Assembly (NCBI GenBank): GCA_017617315.1
Contig: JAFZWM010000052.1
Location: 1 to 45,802, forward strand
Length of the DNA: 45,802 bases
Direction of reading: 5' to 3'
Source: Bacteroidaceae bacterium
Lineage (GTDB): Bacteria; Bacteroidota; Bacteroidia; Bacteroidales; Bacteroidaceae
Part shown: in pieces, positions 1-6,643 of the stretch
Position numbering within the stretch: the stretch's first letter is position 1
How the letters are laid out: each line of letters opens with the position of its first letter
The notes under the pieces: model-generated
Database searches by the model: none
The model's input: only the letters and a program-made list of their open reading frames with translations
Told to the model about the DNA's origin: nothing
Made by a program: the position numbers and the translations under genes

Positions 1-76
1 TCAATTCTTCGTTCAAATTTTTGTCAAACTCGTCGATAATACAGAAAATTTCTGTAATTTTGTCCTTGGTAATCAT
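1..76 (-). CDS. IS982-family transposase, N-terminal fragment (runs off left edge)
   Basis: The first 25 codons of a transposase are visible on the minus strand, beginning at an ATG (74-76) with the peptide MITKDKITEIFCI. The rest lies outside the window. This opening resembles Bacteroidetes IS982-family DDE transposases. The assignment is supported by a second element near 39978-40250: it has the same upstream end sequence and ends in a recognisable IS982 C-terminus. Whether the gene is complete cannot be seen. The moderate confidence reflects the short visible stretch. Confidence 0.65.
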   Translation of the reverse strand, partial: MITKDKITEIFCIIDEFDKNLNEEL

Positions 77-173
77 CGCTTTTTGTTTTGTAACTTGTTT
101 GTTTACAGCTATAAAGATACAAACAATTAGCGAGATTACCATTTTTTATGGCCTTTTCTTATCCCGAACTGGC
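1..173 (-). mobile_element. 5' end of an IS982-family insertion sequence
   Basis: Bases about 82-176 are nearly identical to 40159-40253. In both places they end with TCTTATCCCGAACTGGC, here at 157-173, which forms the terminal inverted repeat of the other copy. The transposase start codon lies about 97 bases inside this end, and transcription would run leftwards out of the window. The outer boundary is inferred from where the two copies stop matching, just after GTA at 174-176. Confidence 0.7.
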
Positions 174-190
174 GTATCAATACATTAACA

Positions 191-230
191 CAAAAAAGCC
201 CCCCAAAAGACGACTACTCTTTAGGGGAAA
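191..230 (-). terminator. Terminator after the immunity gene
   Basis: Read on the minus strand, CCCCTAAAG pairs with CTTTTGGGG and is followed by a run of six T. This is a normal intrinsic terminator for the leftward Rhs-tip/immunity transcript. An outer inverted repeat (185-198 with 231-244, one mismatch) extends the stem. Confidence 0.7.
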
Positions 231-298
231 CTTCTTTGTGTTAAAACATTTCTAACAACTACTATTTGGGGAGAAACTAAAACTAAATTAGTTATTTA

Positions 299-706
299 TT
301 ACTTCGCATGATACAATGTAACTATTTGCCCATTTCTTTTTGAAATTGTAATATAAGCAACTCCCCCCAAATATCCTTTCGGTAAAGATCCGGAAATATA
401 CCACCAGCATTTATTCACCAACTCTATTCTGAACGGATATTCAAAAGCAACTTGTTTTTCTCCGTATACTGATTTTAATACCATTTCTGCATATTCAAAA
501 GCCATCTGAGGCGTTGATATCAAATCAAAATCGGTTCCCAACGCTGCTTCGCCAGGGAAAGCAGGGAAATGTTCACTAGTTCTCTCGCCAACATAAATGT
601 ATTTTTCACACTTTAGGCTGTCTTGTCCACTTGCCTGAAGGCATATACATATCATAAGTCCAAATACAAGACATCTCATGATACTGTTTTCTACAATTTT
701 TCTCAT
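299..706 (-). CDS. NTF2-fold (YbbC/YhhH-type) immunity protein, exported
   Basis: A 135-residue protein whose C-terminal half (about 68-133) matches the NTF2-fold immunity family found beside Rhs toxins: A..VLKSVYGEKQ, then WYISGSLPKGYLGG and ITISKRNGQIV. The N-terminus is a signal peptide (MRCLVFGLMICICLQAS then GQDS), so the protein should act in the periplasm or outer envelope. It begins five bases after the stop of the upstream Rhs-tip gene, the standard toxin-immunity order, and a terminator follows. The start could also be the internal Met at codon 10 (base 679), which gives a more typical signal peptide. Family assignment is by recognised motifs. The pairing with the toxin is inference from position. 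Confidence 0.75.
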   Translation of the reverse strand: MRKIVENSIMRCLVFGLMICICLQASGQDSLKCEKYIYVGERTSEHFPAFPGEAALGTDFDLISTPQMAFEYAEMVLKSVYGEKQVAFEYPFRIELVNKCWWYISGSLPKGYLGGVAYITISKRNGQIVTLYHAK

Positions 707-711
707 ATTAT

Positions 712-1635
712 CTACTTTGAAAGTTTATAACTATTTATTTTTTTCTGCCATTCTATATCACGTATTTCTGTCTTAGTAGGTTTTATGGTGTTTAATCTTC
801 TTTCCGATGGCATAGCAGAATCATCATTTGGATTTTTCATAGAAGGATCACTTGGTAAATTTTTATCTAACACTTCAATTTTGCCAGTCTTAGGGTCATA
901 TTTTTGAAGTGAACCATTTGGAGTTGTTAGAAAACCAACTACTCCTTCTTTGTTATTACTACCAATGTCTGTTGTTTCATCCACTAAAACTTTCCGCTTG
1001 TCATCTGTAAGTATCTCTCCATTATCTCTATTTCCTGAAAATTCATTACTATTGTAAGTATAAGCACCATGCGAATGTACATTTGCGACAACTTTTGCTC
1101 CAGAAGGTGCTTTAGACGGTTGAACAGAAATAGCATCCCCAACAGCAGGTACAGAATACGTATATCCCATTTCATTTTTTTCGTTATACACAACAAATAT
1201 AGTCGACCCATACTCCAGTTTTGCAATTATAGAGTTACCATTAAATAACATACCAAAATCTTTTGCTGCATTTTCAGGTGACGTAAAAAAATCACCAGGG
1301 TCTTTTCCATCTCTATCTACCAATTTCATAGGGTTGTTAAGGCAGTATACATACGGACTAACATTATAATACTTTTCACAATGAGGGTCTATCGATGTAA
1401 ACATCGGCACAATGGCATCGTAGTTGCGTGCACCATAATCGTACCAATCGAGTCCGTGGGTGCGGTCGAGTTCCTTGCCGTTATACTTATATGGCTGCGC
1501 ATCTGGGCTTTTAGCGTAAGCAGCCTCGTTGGTAGAGAACACACCACCAAACGGGTAGTAGTTCGTTACCTGTTGCACAACGCCAAATTCGTCTATAACG
1601 GCGCGATTGTTGCTATTGTAAAACCTGTTTTTCAC
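712..1635 (-). CDS. Orphan Rhs tip with DUF4329-like toxin domain
   Basis: A 307-residue protein from an apparent GTG start. Residues about 10-110 are the end of an Rhs core: YYPFGG, YKYNGKELDR, GLDWYDYGARNYD, a DP near residue 83, SPYVYCLNNP and VDRDGKD. After this boundary a variable C-terminal domain of the DUF4329 type begins (PENAAKDFG, EYGSTIF, ANVHSHGAY, TPNGSLQKYDPKTGK). The spaced H-S-H, S and D recall a JAMM metalloprotease site, but that is only a suggestion. The large N-terminal Rhs shell is absent: an in-frame TAG lies about 66 bases before the start. This is therefore a displaced tip cassette rather than a complete Rhs protein. The core part is richer in GC than the AT-rich toxin part, as is usual for exchangeable Rhs tips. 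An immunity gene follows directly. Confidence 0.7.
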   Translation of the reverse strand: MKNRFYNSNNRAVIDEFGVVQQVTNYYPFGGVFSTNEAAYAKSPDAQPYKYNGKELDRTHGLDWYDYGARNYDAIVPMFTSIDPHCEKYYNVSPYVYCLNNPMKLVDRDGKDPGDFFTSPENAAKDFGMLFNGNSIIAKLEYGSTIFVVYNEKNEMGYTYSVPAVGDAISVQPSKAPSGAKVVANVHSHGAYTYNSNEFSGNRDNGEILTDDKRKVLVDETTDIGSNNKEGVVGFLTTPNGSLQKYDPKTGKIEVLDKNLPSDPSMKNPNDDSAMPSERRLNTIKPTKTEIRDIEWQKKINSYKLSK

Positions 1636-1712
1636 AATTTTGAATTGCAGTTTTAACGGCAGTAAATATACAAAATTATTTTTAACCGAAGCCTATTTTT
1701 GCCAATATTTTG

Positions 1713-1762
1713 AAAAACAGGAGCGGAAAGACGAAATATTTTGATTCTTCGCTTTTCCGCTC
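1713..1762 (-). terminator. Terminator after the small membrane protein gene
   Basis: On the minus strand GAGCGGAAA (1754-1762) pairs with TTTCCGCTC (1721-1729), followed by CTGTTTTTC. It separates the gene at 1801-2163 from the Rhs-tip gene downstream. Confidence 0.65.
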
Positions 1763-1800
1763 GATTGTTTATTTTGCAAGACTACGCCTTGGGGGCGTTA

Positions 1801-2163
1801 CTAATGGCGGCTTAATTCATCAAAACAACCTTGCCACATATTCACATCAGGGTCATTAGCATCATAATAAACTACTATAGAATCGCCTTCGTCAGGGTAT
1901 GGTCGTTTCCGAGAACAAGGAGATTCTCCGTAATATTCTTTTCCTTTTACGACAAAACGATAGTGTATCGATTTCCAATCTCTTCCTGTCCTATCAAAGA
2001 CATAAGCCTTTACGGTCTCACGTTTTGGAGATAATCGGTTGATTTTATTATGGTAATATACTCTCTCTATATGTATATACACTTCCAATAATAATACCAT
2101 AATAGCAATTGCCAAAATAAATCTTCCGACTTCTTTGAGAATATTCTTTATAGATTTGTTCAT
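1801..2163 (-). CDS. Small membrane-anchored protein, DUF3592-like
   Basis: A 120-residue protein with one N-terminal membrane helix (about 13-31, FILAIAIMVLLLEVYIHI) and a soluble domain of about 85 residues. The latter has the pattern of DUF3592-type beta domains: VKAYVFDRTG, then IHYRFVVKGKEY, then GDSIVVYYDANDPDVN. Such proteins are frequent near Rhs and other secreted-toxin loci and sometimes serve as immunity proteins. Here that role is only a guess from the neighbouring toxin tip. The gene has its own TATATTTG promoter box and its own terminator, so it is transcribed separately from the toxin pair. I do not recognise a precise function. Confidence 0.6.
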   Translation of the reverse strand: MNKSIKNILKEVGRFILAIAIMVLLLEVYIHIERVYYHNKINRLSPKRETVKAYVFDRTGRDWKSIHYRFVVKGKEYYGESPCSRKRPYPDEGDSIVVYYDANDPDVNMWQGCFDELSRH

Positions 2164-2179
2164 TCTTATTATTCAATTG

Positions 2180-2208
2180 CAAATATAGCAAACTTTTTCA
2201 AAATGCAA
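2180..2208 (-). promoter_or_regulatory. Bacteroidetes-type promoter for the gene ending at 1801
   Basis: On the minus strand TTG (2206-2208), 18 bases, then TATATTTG (2180-2187) fits the TTTG / TAnnTTTG pattern. It lies 17 bases before the start codon. Confidence 0.5.
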
Positions 2209-2256
2209 CAAATATGGTCTTTATTTACGACACTTCTGATTAAGAAAACAAAGTAT

Positions 2257-2443
2257 GCGTCCCGAACGAATCCCGAAGGCATCCCGAACCTTCCGGCTTA
2301 CTTGAACGTACCTTCCCCGTAGTTACCCCGTACCTACCCCCTTGCTACCCACTTGCTACCCACTTACCATCGGCTTACTATCGGCTTGGGCTCGGCTTGT
2401 TATCGGCTTACCATCCCCTTGTCACCCCTTTACCATCCCCTTG
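2257..2443. repeat. Intergenic array of degenerate 11-bp repeats
   Basis: Read on the minus strand, about 17 successive 11-base units can be laid end to end. Examples are AAGCCGATAGT, AAGCCGATGGT, AAGTGGGTAGC (twice), AAGGGGGTAGG, TACGGGGTAAC and TACGGGGAAGG. The units drift in sequence along the array but keep the period. No coding frame is possible across an 11-base period. A related array lies at 39193-39320 in the opposite orientation. This accounts for most of the gap between the genes at 2163 and 2518. Confidence 0.75.
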
Positions 2444-2480
2444 CTTCAATATACGATTTTTCTAATCAGAAAAAAGTCAT

Positions 2481-2488
2481 TATATTTG
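2481..2488 (+). promoter_or_regulatory. Promoter -7 box for the MATE gene
   Basis: TATATTTG matches the Bacteroidetes TAnnTTTG box, 29 bases before the start codon. A TTTT stretch 20 bases upstream is a weak -33 element. Confidence 0.5.
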
Positions 2489-2517
2489 CAGACTTTTCAG
2501 AATAAGACAGAGGCAAA

Positions 2518-3888
2518 ATGAAATTATCATACTACAAGCGCGAATACAAAAGTCTGCTGAGACTCGGGATTCCGATAACGATAGCACAGCTCGGCATGGT
2601 TCTACAGAGCATGGCCGACACGCTCATGCTCGGCCAGCACTCGGCCTCGGAGCTTGCCGCCGCCGGATTCGTGAACTCGCTGCTGCTGCTCGCCCAGCTT
2701 CTGAGCATGGGCTTCTGCATGGCTGCCGTCCCTATCATCGGAAGTCTGTACGGACAGCAGAAGACGCACGAGATTACCGTCGCCCTGAAGTCGTCGCTCC
2801 TAGCCGACATGCTTCAAGGACTCTTTGTGTGCTCGCTCATGGCTGGCATCTATCTGCTTCTGCCATACATGGGGCTCGACGCCTCGCTGCTGCCGCTAAT
2901 GCAGAACTACTACATCATTCTGCTGCCGTCGCTGCTCGTAATGAGCGGCTGCACGGGAATGAAATCGTTTATGGACAGCATAAACGACACGCGCACAACG
3001 ATGTGGATTGTCCTCGTTGGCAATCTGTGGAACATAGTGTTCAACTATCTGCTTATCTTCGGTAAGTTTGGGTTCAGCGAGATGGGAATAGACGGCGCGG
3101 CATGGGCTACATCGACAAGCCGAGTGCTGATGCTTGCAATATACATAGTGAACTTTGCATACAACAAGCGCTTTGCCAAGTATCGCGCCGAGTGGAAAAA
3201 TGCAAAGATAAGTCTTGCCGAGATGAAGCGGCAGAACAACATAGGCTGGCCCATCGCCCTACAGATTGTGGTAGAGCTGGCGGCCTTCTCGGGCGTTACG
3301 CTGCTGCTGGGCAAGGGCGGCGTTTCGTGGGACGCAACCACGGCTCTCTCATCGCACCAGGTAACAGTACAGCTTGCCTCGTTCATCTACATGTTCTACC
3401 TCGGCATCGGAACGGCGGTATCCATCCGCGTGAGCAACCATTACGGACAGAACAACTGGCAGAGCATAAAGGATTCGGCCTATGCCGGATATCACATGAT
3501 TCTGGCGGTTGGCATAATAAGCACATCTGCCGTATTCATGATGCGCCATCACATCACGGGCCTGTTCATATCCGACAGCGACCCCGAGGCACTTGCGCGC
3601 ATCTCAGCAACCGTCGTATCGATGGTTCTTCCGCTGGTGTTCTATCAGGTGGGCGACGGCATTCAGACGTGCTTCGTCAATGCCCTTCGCGGCATCGGCG
3701 ACGTAAAGAAACTTCTGAAATACTCGTTCATTGCCTACGGAGTGATAAGCATTCCGCTAAGCTACACGTTCGGCATCGCAATGGACGGCGGAGCGTGCGG
3801 AATATGGTGGGGATTTCCTTTCGGACTGTCGATTGCCGGATATCTCTACTTCAAGAGGTTCAAGAAGCATCTCGACGAGCATCTGTAA
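2518..3888 (+). CDS. MATE family multidrug exporter
   Basis: A 456-residue inner-membrane protein of the usual MATE length with about 12 hydrophobic segments. Its N-terminal signature LGIPITIAQLGMVLQSMADTLMLG is typical, with the second-half repeat beginning near residue 240 (IGWPIALQIVVELAAF). Family members export cationic drugs and metabolites in exchange for sodium or protons; the substrate here cannot be told. The ATG at 2518 directly follows GAGGCAAA and a TATATTTG box. The gene converges with the minus-strand pair at 3892-4585 with only three bases between stop codons and no clear terminator. Codon use is GC-rich like the core genes, in contrast to the accessory DNA to its left. Confidence 0.93.
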   Translation: MKLSYYKREYKSLLRLGIPITIAQLGMVLQSMADTLMLGQHSASELAAAGFVNSLLLLAQLLSMGFCMAAVPIIGSLYGQQKTHEITVALKSSLLADMLQGLFVCSLMAGIYLLLPYMGLDASLLPLMQNYYIILLPSLLVMSGCTGMKSFMDSINDTRTTMWIVLVGNLWNIVFNYLLIFGKFGFSEMGIDGAAWATSTSRVLMLAIYIVNFAYNKRFAKYRAEWKNAKISLAEMKRQNNIGWPIALQIVVELAAFSGVTLLLGKGGVSWDATTALSSHQVTVQLASFIYMFYLGIGTAVSIRVSNHYGQNNWQSIKDSAYAGYHMILAVGIISTSAVFMMRHHITGLFISDSDPEALARISATVVSMVLPLVFYQVGDGIQTCFVNALRGIGDVKKLLKYSFIAYGVISIPLSYTFGIAMDGGACGIWWGFPFGLSIAGYLYFKRFKKHLDEHL

Positions 3889-3891
3889 GAC

Positions 3892-4281
3892 TTACTTGTC
3901 CTTTTCAAGCTCGACAGGAATACGGAAGGCCGTATAAAGCTGAAGGATTGTGGCAACGGTGAGCGCAAGCATCCACTCGTTGCGGATATACATGTTAAGA
4001 ATGAACTTGCCGTTAAGGAACATCAGCATTCCGGTTGCAAGAAAGAGGACGTCGCTGATAATCTGCATACGGCGAAGGCGGCGGAGAATGAAGTTGCTGC
4101 CATCGTAACGCTGCATAAGCTGCATAGGCACGAACATCAGAACTCCCACTCCATAAACAACATAGGCAGCCCATTGATGAAAGAAATAGCATCCGACACC
4201 TATCAACACAAGAATCATTCCGGCAGACATCATCATTACCTGCCAATCTTTCAATTTCTTCATAATCATCGGTTTATTCAA
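3892..4281 (-). CDS. Four-helix membrane protein of unknown function
   Basis: A 129-residue protein with four probable membrane helices (about 15-34, 36-54, 74-91 and 100-118) and short loops with basic residues (LRRLRRM). I recognise no functional domain. Its start overlaps the stop of the DivIC-like gene by eight bases; an internal ATG at codon 7 (base 4263) would remove the overlap. It is almost certainly co-transcribed with the divIC-like gene, so a link to the cell envelope or division is possible but unproven. Confidence 0.7.
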   Translation of the reverse strand: MNKPMIMKKLKDWQVMMMSAGMILVLIGVGCYFFHQWAAYVVYGVGVLMFVPMQLMQRYDGSNFILRRLRRMQIISDVLFLATGMLMFLNGKFILNMYIRNEWMLALTVATILQLYTAFRIPVELEKDK

Positions 4282-4585
4282 GAATATAGATATCCTCGTT
4301 GTCGGCCTTCATGAAATAGCGTTCGCGGGCAATGCGCCTAATCTCCGACGAGTCGTTCTGCAGGCGGTCGAGACAGTCGCTGTCGTGCTTTATCGCCTTC
4401 TTGCATTCGGCAATGCGCTCTTCGAGTTCCGACTTTTCCGACTGCATCTTGGCTCTCTGCCACAGGCTGTTCGAATCGACGATGCCAATCCACAGAAGGA
4501 AGATAAATATCGTTATAACGTATTTATTCTTCAGAAAAGCCGGAGACGGCAGAGCCTTCTTCAATCCAGACCATTTGATATTCAT
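4274..4585 (-). CDS. FtsB/DivIC-family septum formation initiator
   Basis: A protein of about 103 residues with a short cytoplasmic N-terminus, one membrane helix (YVITIFIFLLWIGIVDS) and a periplasmic coiled coil (SEKSELEERIAECKKAI). It ends in the family's conserved C-terminal segment (RRIARERYFMKADNEDIY). FtsB/DivIC proteins join FtsL and FtsQ in the divisome and help activate septal wall synthesis. I take the ATG at 4585 (MNIKWSG) as start rather than an upstream in-frame TTG at 4615. It is divergent from dnaX and leads a two-gene operon. Confidence 0.82.
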   Translation of the reverse strand: MNIKWSGLKKALPSPAFLKNKYVITIFIFLLWIGIVDSNSLWQRAKMQSEKSELEERIAECKKAIKHDSDCLDRLQNDSSEIRRIARERYFMKADNEDIYILE

Positions 4586-4716
4586 ACTCTTATCGTTACT
4601 TTTTACAAGTTGCAAAAATAATAACTTTATTCGAGTTTCACAATAGCACCGGCGGCAAACATCTATTATTATTCAAAAAGATGCGCCGCGTCTTCTTTTT
4701 AATCGTTTATTTTCGC

Positions 4717-4724
4717 TACCTTTG
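4717..4724 (+). promoter_or_regulatory. Promoter -7 box for dnaX
   Basis: TACCTTTG matches TAnnTTTG and lies 30 bases upstream of the dnaX start codon. No convincing -33 element is seen. Confidence 0.45.
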
Positions 4725-4754
4725 CGCTGAAATCAAGAAAAACTTTTTAGGAGA

Positions 4755-6542
4755 ATGGAGAATTTCATTGTCTCGGCAAGAAAATACCGTCCGCAATCGT
4801 TCGACACGGTTGTGGGACAGGAGGCGCTGACTATAACGCTGAAGAATGCCATAAAGGAGAAGAAGCTGGCACACGCCTACCTCTTCTGCGGACCGCGAGG
4901 CGTGGGAAAGACCACCTGCGCCCGAATCTTTGCAAAGACCATCAACTGCCTGTCGCCAAACGCAAACGGCGAGGCTTGCAACGAGTGCGAGAGCTGCGTG
5001 GCTTTCAACGAGCAGCGTTCTTACAACATCATCGAGCTTGATGCGGCATCTAACAACAGCGTTGAGGACATACGCAACCTGTGCGACCAAGTGCGCATCC
5101 CGCCGCAGATTGGACAGTACAAGGTTTTCATCATCGACGAGGTTCACATGCTGTCGGCAGCAGCCTTCAACGCCTTTCTGAAGACGCTCGAAGAGCCGCC
5201 GGCACACGCCATCTTCATACTTGCCACAACCGAGAAGCACAAGATTCTGCCAACAATCCTGAGCCGATGCCAGATTTACGACTTCAACCGAATGTCCGTA
5301 CAGGGCATCGTTGACCATCTGACAAAGGTGGCAGAGAAGGAAGGCATCGAGGCTGAGCCAGAGGCTCTGGGCATCATAGCACAGAAGGCCGACGGCGGTA
5401 TGCGCGACGCGCTGTCAATCTTCGACCAGACTGTCAGCTTCACGCAGGGACACCTTACATACGAGAATGTAATAAAGAACCTCAACGTTCTGGATTACGA
5501 CTATTTCTTCAAGCTGACCGACCTCGCCCTCGAGAACAAAATCGGCGAGACGATGCTTCTTTTCAACGAGATTCTGTCGAAAGGCTTTCAGGGCGACCAC
5601 TTCATAAACGGATACGCATCGCACATGCGCGACCTGCTGGTAAGCAAGGACGAGGCAACCGTAAAACTTCTCGAAGTGGGCGACAAAATAAAGGAGCAGT
5701 ACAAGGAGCAGGCCAAGAAATGCAGCACGGGCTTCCTTTACAAGGCAATAAAACTCTGCAACGAGTGCGGACTAAACTATCGCGTAAGCAAAAACCAGCG
5801 TCTGCTCGTAGAGCTTACCCTGATAGAGGTGGCACAGATAACACAGCCCGACGATGCCGTAGGCTCGGGGCGTGGCCCTAAGAAGATTATCAAACCCATA
5901 AAAGAGTTCAGAGTAAAGGTTGATGTAGTGTCGACCGTTGCTGCCGGAACTCACAGCGCGCCACAAGCCACAGCACCGGCAAGCACGCCGCAGCCACAGG
6001 CTCGCACAATGCCAGAGGGACTGAACACCGCGCAGCCTAAGACGCTGCACCGCGGCAGACCGATGACAATATCAATCACCAATCCGCAGCAGATAAAGAC
6101 TCAGGCCGACATTGCCGTAGAGAACGCCCGCAAGCAGAGCGAGCAGAACAACAAGGCAATATCTGCAAACGAGCAGAAGCCGCTCGACGAAGGAAGTCTG
6201 TCGCACTACTGGCGCGATTTTGCAAGCAACATGCTGGGCATAGAAGAGGCGGCGACAAAGCAGAGAATGTTCAACACAACCCTCAAGATTCTCGATGCCA
6301 ACACCTTCGAGGCGATTGTAGACAACAGCATCGTCCAAGGCTACATCGACAATCTCCGCCCGCAGATAGAGAACTATCTCCGCGGAGTTCTTCAAAACTC
6401 GGCCGTGACAATGAAGACGAGGGTGAGCGAACGACAAGAGGTAAAACGAGCATTCTCGAACAAAGAAAAATTCGACATGATGGTAAAGGAAAACCCAGCG
6501 TTGAAGGACCTTCAGGAGATGTTCGGACTGACATTTGCATAA
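4755..6542 (+). CDS. dnaX: DNA polymerase III subunit gamma/tau
   Basis: A 595-residue clamp-loader ATPase. Visible motifs are the Walker A GPRGVGKTT (46-54), the zinc-binding cysteines C65, C75, C78 and C81, the Walker B IIDEVH (126-131) and the SRC motif (170-172) that contacts a neighbouring subunit's ATP. Residues to about 370 form the AAA+ and oligomerisation domains. The region about 375-470 is a Pro/Ala/Gln-rich linker, followed by a C-terminal tau-like domain. The protein loads the sliding clamp at the replication fork. An AGGAG lies just upstream of the ATG. I see no slippery heptamer convincing enough to predict a separate gamma form. A strong terminator follows. Confidence 0.95.
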   Translation: MENFIVSARKYRPQSFDTVVGQEALTITLKNAIKEKKLAHAYLFCGPRGVGKTTCARIFAKTINCLSPNANGEACNECESCVAFNEQRSYNIIELDAASNNSVEDIRNLCDQVRIPPQIGQYKVFIIDEVHMLSAAAFNAFLKTLEEPPAHAIFILATTEKHKILPTILSRCQIYDFNRMSVQGIVDHLTKVAEKEGIEAEPEALGIIAQKADGGMRDALSIFDQTVSFTQGHLTYENVIKNLNVLDYDYFFKLTDLALENKIGETMLLFNEILSKGFQGDHFINGYASHMRDLLVSKDEATVKLLEVGDKIKEQYKEQAKKCSTGFLYKAIKLCNECGLNYRVSKNQRLLVELTLIEVAQITQPDDAVGSGRGPKKIIKPIKEFRVKVDVVSTVAAGTHSAPQATAPASTPQPQARTMPEGLNTAQPKTLHRGRPMTISITNPQQIKTQADIAVENARKQSEQNNKAISANEQKPLDEGSLSHYWRDFASNMLGIEEAATKQRMFNTTLKILDANTFEAIVDNSIVQGYIDNLRPQIENYLRGVLQNSAVTMKTRVSERQEVKRAFSNKEKFDMMVKENPALKDLQEMFGLTFA

Positions 6543-6553
6543 AAAATATGAAA

Positions 6554-6590
6554 AAAGACCGTGTCAAGAATCAAACTTGGCACGGTCTTT
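6554..6590 (+). terminator. Terminator after dnaX
   Basis: AAAGACCGTGTCAAG (6554-6568) pairs with CTTGGCACGGTCTTT (6576-6590) with a single G-T pair and a seven-base loop. It separates dnaX from htpG. Confidence 0.75.
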
Positions 6591-6643
6591 GTTTAGTACA
6601 ACATGACAAACGATTTAAAAACTAAAAAAACATATAAAGAATT

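Noticed and set aside
2257-2443. CRISPR array
   Set aside because: Units are 11 bases without spacers, and no cas genes are present.
3102-3962. Long plus-strand frame of 286 codons overlapping the MATE gene
   Set aside because: It is the +1 shadow of the MATE coding region, has low-complexity Arg/His-rich composition and no family signature.
4716-5318. 200-codon minus-strand frame across the start of dnaX
   Set aside because: Antisense shadow of dnaX; it covers the dnaX promoter and has no recognisable motif.
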